Source: JANOXC01 sp031418215 (lineage in GTDB: Bacteria > Bacteroidota > Bacteroidia > AKYH767-A > OLB10). From it: 10,510 bases of DNA. The position numbers and the translations under genes are program-made. Below, one piece after another: positions 1-7,569 of this stretch (position 1 is the stretch's first letter; each line of letters starts with the position of its first letter). The stretch covers positions 1 through 10,510 of the forward strand of contig JANOXC010000069.1 in NCBI GenBank assembly GCA_031418215.1, given 5' to 3'. The notes under the pieces are model-generated. The model was not told where the DNA came from and ran no database searches. It worked only from the letters and a program-made list of their open reading frames with translations.

Positions 1-73
1 ATTTACCGATGGTGAAAAAAGATTAGATTTTAGGTGATTAGGAAACTAAATGGCTTAGTAAGGTAATCAATTA

Positions 74-1264
74 TTATTGTTCAAAAAGGTAACTGGTTGC
101 ACCGACCCAATCTAAATCTTGGTTATACCGAACACCGATCATTTTTCCTTTGCTCATTCTGCCAAGATTTATAGTAAGTTCAGGCCGTGCTTCGTCTTTA
201 TCCCATAAATAAAGCATCCTTATTTCACATTTAACATCACCTGTTGGGGATTCAACAGCCGGTGCATAAACAACTTTTCGTTGTAATATATAATTGGAAG
301 GGTCGGTAATACTGTCGAAATCACTTTTTTTCACATCGAATATTACACCTTGTCCGGAAAAGGAGAAGAGTGGTTTTAAAACCCAATTTTCAAGGTCAGC
401 AGGTATTTCTTTTAAATCATTAACAAAGTATGTTTCCGGCACATACTTGCTTTTAAGAAATGGCATGGTGTATTTACTGATTCGAAAAAACCAATTGGGA
501 TGAGCTACCCATTCCACATCCACATCGTCCGTCATATTAAATTGTAATTTCAAATCCTTTCTTTGCAACAAATCATCAAAAATCACACGATTATATATAC
601 GGTTAATGCGTGTTTTTTTACCATCTGATAAATAGTACAAAGACCGGCCTTCTTTAATGACGTCTGTAATACAAATTGCTTTTATTCCTAAATAAAGTTG
701 GCTACAATAGAAGTCAATTTGCGTTTTTTGTTTCCAGGGTTCAATTTCTAAAAGCACAACATTTTCAGGCTGATGGTTAGCAATGATGATTTTTTTAAGA
801 CGGTTAATATAAGTCTCATGTGTATAATTATTGAACTTATTGTCAAAACCCTCCGGAATATTGAAATGCTGTTTATACTTAACGGTCAACCATTCCTGGT
901 AGCAGTAGAGAGAAGCAAAGCCTTGCAGTTCGATAAGTTGTGGTATCAACTCCCCATTTTCATCTTTACAAACTGCAAAATCAATGGCCAGTAAATGCGG
1001 GTGTTCATCTTCATTCGGAACTTTGCAATTAGGCGGAACAGCTTTTTCAGTGATATGCTTAAAATCTTTTCTTAAAATAACATCTACAATTTCATTACTT
1101 GCTTCCTGAATGCGTTTTTTGAACGCTTTTGAAACAAAAACTGGAGTCTCAGAAATCCTGAATTCAATGTTATAATTGAATGTCTCATTAAGATCTTTAA
1201 TGAATGATAGATATTTTTCGTTGGTGAATTCGCTATTGTATTTTTTTCGAAGTGCAGGAATCAT
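74..1264 (-). CDS. ATP-grasp superfamily ligase-like protein, substrate unknown
   Basis: A 396-residue cytosolic protein with no signal peptide or membrane segment. The C-terminal third reads as an ATP-grasp fold. Residues 294-299 (WVLKPL) carry the ATP-binding lysine K297, followed by a flexible glycine loop at 301-306 (SFSGQG). ILQRKV at 326-331 sits where the adenine hinge strand is expected. E347 and R349 (CEIRML), then N366 and R369 (INLGRM), match the usual acidic and Asn metal ligands plus a phosphate-binding arginine. ATP-grasp enzymes join a carboxylate to an amine or thiol through an acyl-phosphate. The substrate cannot be read here. Residues 1-290 are unrecognised and contain HPHLLAIDFAV and LIELQGF stretches. 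The ATG start is 48 bases downstream of the stop of the lipoprotein hydrolase gene on the same strand, so the two are probably co-transcribed. I am confident of the ORF and moderately confident of the superfamily. Confidence 0.75.
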   Translation of the reverse strand: MIPALRKKYNSEFTNEKYLSFIKDLNETFNYNIEFRISETPVFVSKAFKKRIQEASNEIVDVILRKDFKHITEKAVPPNCKVPNEDEHPHLLAIDFAVCKDENGELIPQLIELQGFASLYCYQEWLTVKYKQHFNIPEGFDNKFNNYTHETYINRLKKIIIANHQPENVVLLEIEPWKQKTQIDFYCSQLYLGIKAICITDVIKEGRSLYYLSDGKKTRINRIYNRVIFDDLLQRKDLKLQFNMTDDVDVEWVAHPNWFFRISKYTMPFLKSKYVPETYFVNDLKEIPADLENWVLKPLFSFSGQGVIFDVKKSDFDSITDPSNYILQRKVVYAPAVESPTGDVKCEIRMLYLWDKDEARPELTINLGRMSKGKMIGVRYNQDLDWVGATSYLFEQ

Positions 1265-1312
1265 GAGCTGAAAGATTTAAGCAATATTAATGAACTGAAT
1301 TGAAATCAGAAA

Positions 1313-2734
1313 CTAACGGACAGGGATTTTTGACAGCAGGGATGCAAAAGCAGATTCAGATTGCAATGATTGAAAAGCCGGTTCATTTAATAACCTGTTT
1401 CTATCATCAAATCCCTTTTCAATTGCCCTATTGAGGTCATTAAAACACATATCTTTATTACCGCCCAATGCATTCATTACAGCTGAAAAATACCAGGGGT
1501 CTTTATAATCAGGTTCTACAATTTTGTATAAGGTAACAATATAATTCGCCTTTTCGATTTCGGGGTTGTAAAGCATTTGTTTAGCAATCCCATTGCATTG
1601 CACACGAATGCCTGCCATCACTCTTTTCAGCATATAGGTATGTTCACTACCGGGGGAGGCATTTATTTGCATAGAAATTTTATTCACTTCTTCCTGCCAC
1701 CAGTTTAAAGGCTTGCCTATTGACTGCATTAATTTCTGACTTAAGTCACCTTCTTCAATAGTAAGTAGATGCTGTTGCTGTTGTTGGTTTTGCCAGGTTT
1801 TGCTTTGCTGAAGTTGTACAATTTCTTTTTTTAAATTCTGTGTCTCAACAAGATCTTTATTGCATTCCAATAAATAATTCAACAGCATGCCTGCTTCAAT
1901 AAATCGCTGTTCTGATTTCAAATGTTTAACGTCCGATGCATTTGTTTTATTTATTTCATGCAATAAGCCGGTATCAACAGATAGCGTTTTCATTCGCATG
2001 GCATCAGCGTTAAAAAGTGCCAATGATTTATAGATAATATCAGCCGGGCACCAATCATGTTTACCATTATATATGAAAAAAAGATGTGGTATGTTTTTAA
2101 CTGAAAGCTGCTCGTTCAATTGGCTTAATTCCTTGTAGTTGAAATCTTCTTTACCCGCAACGCCAATGAACCGGAAAGGATGTTCAGGCAGTTGATCACC
2201 CGGAAAACCGGCACCAATACCAATCACACCTTTTATGGCTGGGTTCATAAAGGCTCCCAATGCAGCAACCCTTCCGCCGCCACTAAAGCCGGCTGAATAA
2301 ATTCTGTTTGTGTCCACAGCATACCTCGATGTTGCTTCTGCAATCATACTGCTGATAATATGCTTTGTAAAATCAACCGGATTACCATTCTTGGAATTGT
2401 TAGAGCACATTAATATATATCCAAAGCGTTCGGCTGTTTCACGGTATAAATTCAATGGAAGGATTCCGCGGGCTGATGCATCAAACATCAATAGAACAGG
2501 CCATTTAGTCCTAATAGAATAAGCGGAAGGGATATATAAAGAATAGCTAAGTGTTGAATCAATTTTCATTGACACGTCAGGAATGATCTGACCGGATGGT
2601 AAAGCAACCTCGGCCTCCGTTTTTATAATTGGAGGTTCTTCTGTTTTTATCTCTTTTTGACCGGGTAAAGAACAGGATAAAGCAGATTGAAGAATTATTA
2701 TAATTGATATTGAGCTTATCATTTTAAATTGCAT
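1313..2734 (-). CDS. Lipoprotein with alpha/beta-hydrolase (esterase/PHB-depolymerase-like) domain
   Basis: A 473-residue protein. The first 20 residues are a hydrophobic signal ending in the lipobox ALSC, so Cys21 would be lipidated after signal peptidase II cleavage and the protein anchored to the envelope facing away from the cytosol. Residues about 60-240 form an alpha/beta-hydrolase. The nucleophile elbow GFSGG is at 149-153 (Ser151), the likely acid is Asp197 (GKEDF), and the likely histidine is His226 (GKHDW). The layout resembles esterase or polyhydroxybutyrate-depolymerase-type enzymes, which cleave carboxylic esters; the actual substrate is unknown. A long C-terminal half follows, with a glutamine run near 317-321 and a helical, TPR-like tail at about 412-442 (NALGGNKDMCFNDLNRAIEKGF). 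A second ATG at codon 5 (2722) would also give a good signal peptide. It is the first gene of a probable two-gene operon with the ATP-grasp gene. Confidence 0.85.
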   Translation of the reverse strand: MQFKMISSISIIIILQSALSCSLPGQKEIKTEEPPIIKTEAEVALPSGQIIPDVSMKIDSTLSYSLYIPSAYSIRTKWPVLLMFDASARGILPLNLYRETAERFGYILMCSNNSKNGNPVDFTKHIISSMIAEATSRYAVDTNRIYSAGFSGGGRVAALGAFMNPAIKGVIGIGAGFPGDQLPEHPFRFIGVAGKEDFNYKELSQLNEQLSVKNIPHLFFIYNGKHDWCPADIIYKSLALFNADAMRMKTLSVDTGLLHEINKTNASDVKHLKSEQRFIEAGMLLNYLLECNKDLVETQNLKKEIVQLQQSKTWQNQQQQQHLLTIEEGDLSQKLMQSIGKPLNWWQEEVNKISMQINASPGSEHTYMLKRVMAGIRVQCNGIAKQMLYNPEIEKANYIVTLYKIVEPDYKDPWYFSAVMNALGGNKDMCFNDLNRAIEKGFDDRNRLLNEPAFQSLQSESAFASLLSKIPVR

Positions 2735-2942
2735 AGCGAAAAAAAGTCTGAATTATAGTAATCTTATGTTGAACACGTGAATGGATAGCGTCTGAAAAAT
2801 AAAATTGTATTTAAAGATGATTTGCAAAACAAATAGATAGACAAATGTAGCATAAGAAATTGATTTGTGCGCTTAAAGTTGCCATGATTTAACTGAGAAA
2901 TATTTTTTATAGAATCACAAAAAAGGTAATATTGCATTAATT
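2735..2942. other. Divergent intergenic region (208 bases)
   Basis: The gap separates the starts of the lipoprotein gene (minus) and the membrane glycosyltransferase gene (plus), so it must hold promoters for both directions. It is AT-rich with no ORF. On the minus strand, an exact TAnnTTTG box (TACATTTG) lies at 2849-2842, but no TTTG or TTG is found 17-23 bases upstream. It is only a half-supported promoter and would give a leader of roughly 100 bases. On the plus strand the nearest match is TTGATTTG at 2860-2867, with one mismatch and no -33 partner. I see no riboswitch-like or strong hairpin structure. Confidence 0.4.
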
Positions 2943-4427
2943 ATGAGTAGCCCGCAAAAGTATCATTTAGCTGTCAGGACGGTATTTATTGTATTGGGAT
3001 TGGCGTTTTTATCGTTGGTTATTATTCGATTGATTTATGCCTTTTCTTATATCCCGGCCACAGAGAGCTCGACCATCAACATGTTGTATGGCGTTATTCG
3101 TATGTTGAATGGGCGTGGATTATATAGTAATCCTGAACTGCCACCATATTCTGTTATACAATTTATGCCTTTGCAGTATTATGTAGTAGCTGGTATGTCA
3201 CAGCTGGCAGGGGCGGCTCAAAGTATTCATGCAGTAACGGAAATGAACAGGTTATTATGTTTGTTTTTTAACCTTTTAATGGTGATCCCAATTTTTCGCA
3301 TTTTGAAAAATATTTTTGACATTAAAAATAAGGAACTTTGTTGTTCAGTTTATTTTGGCAGTTTCATTCTTGTTCCTGCCAGTGATTATACCGGGCAAGG
3401 GAGCCTTTTTTTATTGGCAGTATTGTTTGCCATTTATTATTTCTTATGTTTTCTGAATTTATATGAGTTTAAATATGGTTCAGAACTTGTGCTTTCAGGG
3501 ATTTTTACAGCGCTTACTTTTTTTACAAACCAGATTGGATTTTTGCTCTTTTTAGGAATTTTGTTTTACCTGTTGCTTTTTACAAAAGATGTTAAAGCAA
3601 CACTTCGATTTGCTATCTCATTTGCTTTAGCCAGTATTTTTCTTTTTATTGTGCTGGTTGGATCTTCTGTTAATTATTGGTATTTAAACATCATTAAACG
3701 ATTACAAAATCCCATCGACTTAAAATTTCTTAAGGAGATGACTGACGGATCAGTTTTTCTAAATATATATTTTGTTGGAATGCTTGGCCTGGCGATTTCA
3801 ATTTTTCTGATGAAAGATCTTAAGTTGAGAGAACACTTTTTACGATTTGTGATTCTGTTTTTGTTTTTATATGCTTTTCTTAGCAGTCTTTTCGGCGGCT
3901 CATTTGGCAACTTTACAAATACATTTTTAGTATTATCGTTAATGTTATTCAGTATAACCTTTGCCAATTACGACAGGTGGATGAAAGGCAGTTGGCTGGC
4001 AATCCCATTTTTATTTATTTTTTGTATTTTGAATATTTATAGTAATCCCAGTTGGAAGTATTTTAAGCATCTTGATCATTGGAAAGCAGATTATACTAAT
4101 TGGATGTTTGTTTCAAGATATGTTAAACAGAATGTTAAAAACGATGAATATATTTTTACGATTATTGGCAACGAAAATATGATCAACCAGATGATAGGGG
4201 AGAAGGCACTCTTTCCAACGAGAGAAATTGTAACAAATAGCACCTATCCGAATAAGATTTTCAGTTATGAAGATTTTTCACAAAGGGTGAAAGATGGAAA
4301 AATTAAATATATAATTTGTAAAGAGAATAAGCAGCCTGTAAAATTTCTAGATGCAGTTTTTGAAGGTTATGAAAAAGAGGCAATCCTGAATGGGTATGAA
4401 ATTTATATATATAAGGAATCCAGATAG
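2943..4427 (+). CDS. Multi-pass membrane protein, GT-C-like glycosyltransferase
   Basis: A 494-residue integral membrane protein and the only plus-strand gene here. By eye there are about ten to twelve hydrophobic helices, at roughly 12-33, 78-92, 103-120, 133-147, 152-172, 182-213 (probably two), 221-242, 272-290, 299-316, 326-340 and 350-366. A soluble C-terminal domain follows from about 375 to 494. The first non-cytoplasmic loop has the GT-C arrangement: an acidic residue just after helix 1 (E41 in ATESSTINM), then GRGLYSNPELPP and FMPLQYY at 74-80. GT-C enzymes such as ArnT or PMT use this loop acid with polyprenyl-phosphate sugar donors to glycosylate lipids, proteins or polymers outside the inner membrane. 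Donor and acceptor cannot be inferred because no polysaccharide genes flank it. It stands alone, transcribed away from the lipoprotein gene and converging on the GH3 gene. Confidence 0.72.
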   Translation: MSSPQKYHLAVRTVFIVLGLAFLSLVIIRLIYAFSYIPATESSTINMLYGVIRMLNGRGLYSNPELPPYSVIQFMPLQYYVVAGMSQLAGAAQSIHAVTEMNRLLCLFFNLLMVIPIFRILKNIFDIKNKELCCSVYFGSFILVPASDYTGQGSLFLLAVLFAIYYFLCFLNLYEFKYGSELVLSGIFTALTFFTNQIGFLLFLGILFYLLLFTKDVKATLRFAISFALASIFLFIVLVGSSVNYWYLNIIKRLQNPIDLKFLKEMTDGSVFLNIYFVGMLGLAISIFLMKDLKLREHFLRFVILFLFLYAFLSSLFGGSFGNFTNTFLVLSLMLFSITFANYDRWMKGSWLAIPFLFIFCILNIYSNPSWKYFKHLDHWKADYTNWMFVSRYVKQNVKNDEYIFTIIGNENMINQMIGEKALFPTREIVTNSTYPNKIFSYEDFSQRVKDGKIKYIICKENKQPVKFLDAVFEGYEKEAILNGYEIYIYKESR

Positions 4428-4446
4428 TATCAATGCCTGAAAAAGA

Positions 4447-5976
4447 TCAAGGTTTAATTGAGTTCACAAATGCCTCCCATTCTTCAAACTGTTGTTTTTT
4501 CATTACACGTGGAAATTTATTTTGTGATCCTACCTTGCCTTTCTTTTCCATCCATTGTAGAAAAGTTTTATGAGGCAGGACTTCTACAAAAATATCCTTT
4601 AATGCAGAACCACGTTCAACACGATAATCATCATTCAGAATTTTCAAGTTGGCATCCAGGCTTAAAAGCAGTGCTTTAGTATCAACTTTTTTGTCGCAGG
4701 CTAAATACCATTTATGTGCAAAAAGTGAATGGTGTTTAATCCCCGAAACGGTGAATTCGTTGATGCTTAAGTCAAATTCATCTGAAACAAGTTCAATAGC
4801 TTTTGTCATGTTATCAATTGACAAATGTTCGCCACAAATACTCAGGTAATGCTTAGTTCTTCCGGTAATAATTATTTCAGCTTTCTCAACGTCGGTAAAT
4901 CGAACGATATCGCCTATCAAATACCTCCAAGCCCCGGCACATGTGGAAAGCAAAATAGCATAATCTTCTCCGGTTTCTACTTCATTAACTAATAAAGTTT
5001 TTGGTTTGTGAACCAATTCACCATCAGCATTAAAATTACTTTCATTAAAAGGGATAAATTCAAAAAACAACCCGTTATTTAAAATAAGACGCATGGAACG
5101 GTTATCCTTTTCATGTTGAAAAGCAATGAAGCCTTCAGATGCCAAATAGGTTTCAATATATATAATTGGTTTTCCAAGCAAAGTTTCAAAACTTTTCCGG
5201 TACGGTTCGTAGGAAACACCACCATGAACATACATGGAGAGATTGGGCCACATTTCATGTATATTATTCAGTTCATAATGCGCAATGACTTTTTCAATTA
5301 GTAATTGACACCATGCAGGAACACCAACGATGATTCCTATATCCCATTTGGGAGCACTTTCTACAATGTCGTTTAACTTGGCATTCCAGTCTTTTTCCTT
5401 TGAGATTTTTTTTCCCGGTTTGTAAAAATGCTGAAACCAAAAAGGTATTTTGCTTGCAGTGATACCACTAAGGTCGCCTTCAAACCAAGAGCCATGTTGG
5501 TTAAGGTGGGTGCTGCCTCCGAGCATTAAAATCCCCTTGGTAAAGATGTCATTGGGTAAGTCGTATCCACCTAATGAAATTATCTGACGTAGACTGGTCC
5601 GTTGAATTGCCTTCACCATTTCTGAAGTAACGGGGATGTGCTTACTGGAAGAATCACTAGTGCCGCTGCTGAGCGCAAAATATTTTACTTTACCAGGCCA
5701 GCAAACATCAGCTTCATTGTGCAGGCATTTATTCCACCATTTGGCAAAAATTGAATTGTAATCATGAACAGGAACCGTTGCTTTGAACTTATTAATACTA
5801 TTCCGGCTATTTACAATTGTAGAAAAATGATACGTCTGCCCGAACATGGTAAACTGCGCTTTACGCATCAGTTTACGCAGTTCTTTCTTCTGGTAATGAA
5901 TGGGTGTCTTCGACTCCGGCTGTAATCGGTGTCGTAACTCAATACTGTTCTTAATGATTTTACCGAGTAGGGGCAA
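4447..5976 (-). CDS. GH3 auxin-responsive-promoter family protein (acyl-adenylating enzyme)
   Basis: A 509-residue protein of the ANL-like GH3 family. Motif 1, the phosphate-binding loop, is SSGTSDSSSK at 103-112. Motif 2 is YLASEG at 277-282. Motif 3 is WRYLIGD at 350-356. A TGRTKHYLSICGEHLS stretch at 371-386 marks the hinge into the C-terminal lid, and NKFPR at 486-490 holds the likely adenylation lysine K487. Plant GH3 enzymes adenylate auxin or jasmonate and transfer the acyl group to an amino acid. Bacterial members keep the chemistry, but their substrates are mostly unknown. The start is TTG at 5976-5974: no ATG lies between it and the in-frame stop at 5991-5989, and the next Met (codon 38) would remove N-terminal sequence that the family normally has. 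The neighbours give no pathway. Its stop is 19 bases from the convergent glycosyltransferase stop. Confidence 0.88.
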   Translation of the reverse strand: MPLLGKIIKNSIELRHRLQPESKTPIHYQKKELRKLMRKAQFTMFGQTYHFSTIVNSRNSINKFKATVPVHDYNSIFAKWWNKCLHNEADVCWPGKVKYFALSSGTSDSSSKHIPVTSEMVKAIQRTSLRQIISLGGYDLPNDIFTKGILMLGGSTHLNQHGSWFEGDLSGITASKIPFWFQHFYKPGKKISKEKDWNAKLNDIVESAPKWDIGIIVGVPAWCQLLIEKVIAHYELNNIHEMWPNLSMYVHGGVSYEPYRKSFETLLGKPIIYIETYLASEGFIAFQHEKDNRSMRLILNNGLFFEFIPFNESNFNADGELVHKPKTLLVNEVETGEDYAILLSTCAGAWRYLIGDIVRFTDVEKAEIIITGRTKHYLSICGEHLSIDNMTKAIELVSDEFDLSINEFTVSGIKHHSLFAHKWYLACDKKVDTKALLLSLDANLKILNDDYRVERGSALKDIFVEVLPHKTFLQWMEKKGKVGSQNKFPRVMKKQQFEEWEAFVNSIKP

Positions 5977-6005
5977 GTGATTACAATTTTAGATTTTAAA
6001 TTATC

Positions 6006-6033
6006 TTATCCATTATAAAATAATGGAGGATAA
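6006..6033. other. Hairpin downstream of icd, possible weak terminator
   Basis: An AT-rich stem sits in the icd-GH3 gap. TTATC at 6006-6010 pairs with GATAA at 6029-6033, and CATTAT at 6011-6016 pairs with ATAATG at 6020-6025. The loop is AAA, with a three-base bulge (6026-6028). It lies about 50-75 bases past the icd stop on the minus strand. There is no U-tract after it in either direction, so it may be an mRNA-end or stability structure and not a true intrinsic terminator. Confidence 0.35.
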
Positions 6034-6055
6034 AAGCAATATTTTATTTAGCAAT

Positions 6056-6076
6056 TTAAAACTTAAAACTTAAATT
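6056..6076. repeat. Three-unit heptamer tandem repeat after the icd stop
   Basis: Three consecutive 7-base units, TTAAAAC, TTAAAAC and TTAAATT, lie directly beyond the icd stop codon. The unit length and the TTAA core match the longer heptamer arrays on the other side of icd (7431-7493 and 7527-7568). Three units of low-complexity AT sequence could arise by chance, so confidence rests on this shared period. Confidence 0.45.
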
Positions 6077-6080
6077 TATA

Positions 6081-7424
6081 CTAAACAGTGGCCATTTCCA
6101 TTTGGCTGATGATCTCGGTTCCGAATTCTGAACATTTCAAAAGTGTTGCGCCCTCCATTAAACGATGGAAATCATAAGTAACCCTTTTTGCAGCAATGCT
6201 TCTCTCAACGCCTTTGTAAATAAGATCTGCTGCTTCCTGCCAGCCAATGTGTTCCAACATCATGGCACCGCTTAGTATAACTGAACCGGGATTTACCTTA
6301 TCCTGATTGGCATATTTTGGTGCAGTGCCATGTGTAGCTTCAAATATGGCATGACCGGTGATGTAATTAATATTTGCACCGGGTGCAATACCAATTCCTC
6401 CAACCTGAGCCGCTAATGCATCACTCAGATAATCGCCATTTAGATTCATGGTAGCTATAACTTCAAAATCTTCCGGACGTGTTAAAACCTGCTGCAAGGT
6501 GATGTCGGCAATAGCGTCTTTAATCAGGATTTTACCATTGGCTAATGCTGTTTTTTGTTCTTCATTGGCAGCAGCTTCTCCTTTTTCTTTTTTTGTTTTC
6601 TCCCAACTTGACCAAGTATAAACTTTGTCGGAAAAATATTTTTCTGCTACCTCATATCCCCAATCACGGAAAGCACCTTCAGTGAATTTCATGATATTTC
6701 CTTTGTGAACAATTGTAACGCTTTTACGATTAAACTTAATGGCATAAGAAATAGCACTATGAATGAGACGAACCGTACCGCTCTTGCTCACCGGCTTGAT
6801 GCCAACTCCAACTTGTACTTTGTTATCTTCTTTAATGCCTACTAATTTCCAAAACTCCTCTGACTTTGCTTCTGTACCAAAACGAATTTTTGAAAAATCT
6901 TTCGGAAATTCTTTGGCAATAAAATCAAGTATTTTTTGCGCTTCGGGTGAACCGGCGGCATATTCAATACCTGCATATATATCTTCCGTATTCTCACGAA
7001 AGATGACCATGTCAACCGCTCCGGGATTCTTAACAGGAGATGGAACACCTTCAAACCAACGCACTGGGCGAAGGCAAACAAACAAATCAAGAATCTGTCG
7101 CAAAGCAACATTTAATGAACGTATGCCGCCCCCAACAGGAGTGGTAAGCGGGCCTTTAATTCCAACAAGGTATTCATTGAAAGCAGCCAGCGTTTCATCA
7201 GGTAGCCAGTTGCCTGTTTTATTAAACGCTTTTTCGCCGGCTAATACTTCTTTCCAGATAATTTTCTTCTTTCCATTGTATGCTTTTTCTACTGCAGCAT
7301 CAAAAACGCGGACAGATGCAGCCCAAATATCAGCTCCTGTTCCATCTCCTTCGATGAATGGTATGATAGGTTGATCGGGAACATTTAGTTTGCCGTTAAT
7401 ATTGGTGATTTTACTTCCTGACAT
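6081..7424 (-). CDS. icd: Isocitrate dehydrogenase, NADP-dependent
   Basis: A 447-residue TCA-cycle enzyme that oxidatively decarboxylates isocitrate to 2-oxoglutarate with reduction of NADP+. It aligns nearly end to end with E. coli Icd (416 residues) as I recall that sequence. Substrate-loop Ser103 (GGGIRSLNVALRQ) corresponds to E. coli Ser113. Catalytic Y150 (EDIYAGIE) and K241 (VHKGNIMKF) are present, as are metal ligands D307, D331 and D335. Cofactor-determining K370, Y371, Y417 and R421 match E. coli K344, Y345, Y391 and R395, which specify NADP. The extra length comes from a net insertion of about 21 residues near 173-203 and about 13 near 265-297. The start is ATG, right next to a heptamer repeat array. 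It lies 145 bases downstream of dnaX on the same strand. I saw no clear promoter box, so read-through from dnaX is possible. Confidence 0.97.
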   Translation of the reverse strand: MSGSKITNINGKLNVPDQPIIPFIEGDGTGADIWAASVRVFDAAVEKAYNGKKKIIWKEVLAGEKAFNKTGNWLPDETLAAFNEYLVGIKGPLTTPVGGGIRSLNVALRQILDLFVCLRPVRWFEGVPSPVKNPGAVDMVIFRENTEDIYAGIEYAAGSPEAQKILDFIAKEFPKDFSKIRFGTEAKSEEFWKLVGIKEDNKVQVGVGIKPVSKSGTVRLIHSAISYAIKFNRKSVTIVHKGNIMKFTEGAFRDWGYEVAEKYFSDKVYTWSSWEKTKKEKGEAAANEEQKTALANGKILIKDAIADITLQQVLTRPEDFEVIATMNLNGDYLSDALAAQVGGIGIAPGANINYITGHAIFEATHGTAPKYANQDKVNPGSVILSGAMMLEHIGWQEAADLIYKGVERSIAAKRVTYDFHRLMEGATLLKCSEFGTEIISQMEMATV

Positions 7425-7430
7425 ATTTTG

Positions 7431-7493
7431 TTAATTGTTAATTGTTAATGTGTAATTCTAAATATTTTCCAATACATTCTAAATTCTTAATTT
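7431..7493. repeat. Degenerate heptamer tandem array, proximal to icd
   Basis: Nine consecutive 7-base units in one register fill this stretch. The first two are TTAATTG and the last three are TACATTC, TAAATTC and TTAATTT; those between are more degenerate. The plus-strand consensus is roughly TTAATTC. On the mRNA strand the array forms the icd leader, ending directly before the ATG at 7424. It is non-coding. Confidence 0.6.
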
Positions 7494-7497
7494 TTCA

Positions 7498-7525
7498 ACA
7501 TCCATAGCTTTTTAGCGAAGGATGT
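7498..7525. other. Imperfect hairpin between the two heptamer arrays
   Basis: ACATCC at 7498-7503 pairs with GGATGT at 7520-7525. Inside are a symmetric three-base internal loop and a small inner stem, GCT (7507-7509) with AGC (7514-7516), closed by a TTTT loop. No U-tract follows on the minus strand, so it is a poor candidate for a dnaX terminator. It may be part of the repeat element that fills the dnaX-icd gap. Confidence 0.4.
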
Positions 7526-7526
7526 C

Positions 7527-7568
7527 TGCATTCTTAATTCTACATTCTGCATTCTACATTCTTAATTT
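7527..7568. repeat. Heptamer tandem array, distal to icd
   Basis: Six 7-base units in perfect register: TGCATTC, TTAATTC, TACATTC, TGCATTC, TACATTC, then TTAATTT. They end two bases from the dnaX stop codon (7570-7572). The final unit, TTAATTT, is the same as the last unit of the icd-proximal array. The two arrays are out of register with each other (40 bases between their final-phase units) and flank the hairpin. Confidence 0.65.
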
Positions 7569-7569
7569 T

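Noticed and set aside
1..73. Left-edge sequence downstream of the ATP-grasp gene
   Set aside because: I looked for a terminator or the start of another gene. There is no stable hairpin, and the stretch is too short to judge a gene.
2860..2867. TTGATTTG as promoter box for the membrane glycosyltransferase
   Set aside because: It has one mismatch and no -33 element at 17-23 bases upstream, so it is not distinguishable from chance in AT-rich DNA.
3674..3967. 97-codon minus-strand frame within the glycosyltransferase gene
   Set aside because: It is antisense to a well-supported membrane protein and has a Lys/Asn/Arg-rich composition typical of a shadow of hydrophobic codons.
6763..7374. 203-codon open frame on the plus strand opposite icd
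   Set aside because: It lies entirely antisense to a clearly conserved isocitrate dehydrogenase gene, and its product is low in recognisable protein features (Ser/Pro/Thr-rich). It is a frame shadow.
7498..7525. Hairpin after dnaX as an intrinsic terminator
   Set aside because: The stem is interrupted and, on the minus strand, is not followed by a U-tract. I list it only as a structure.
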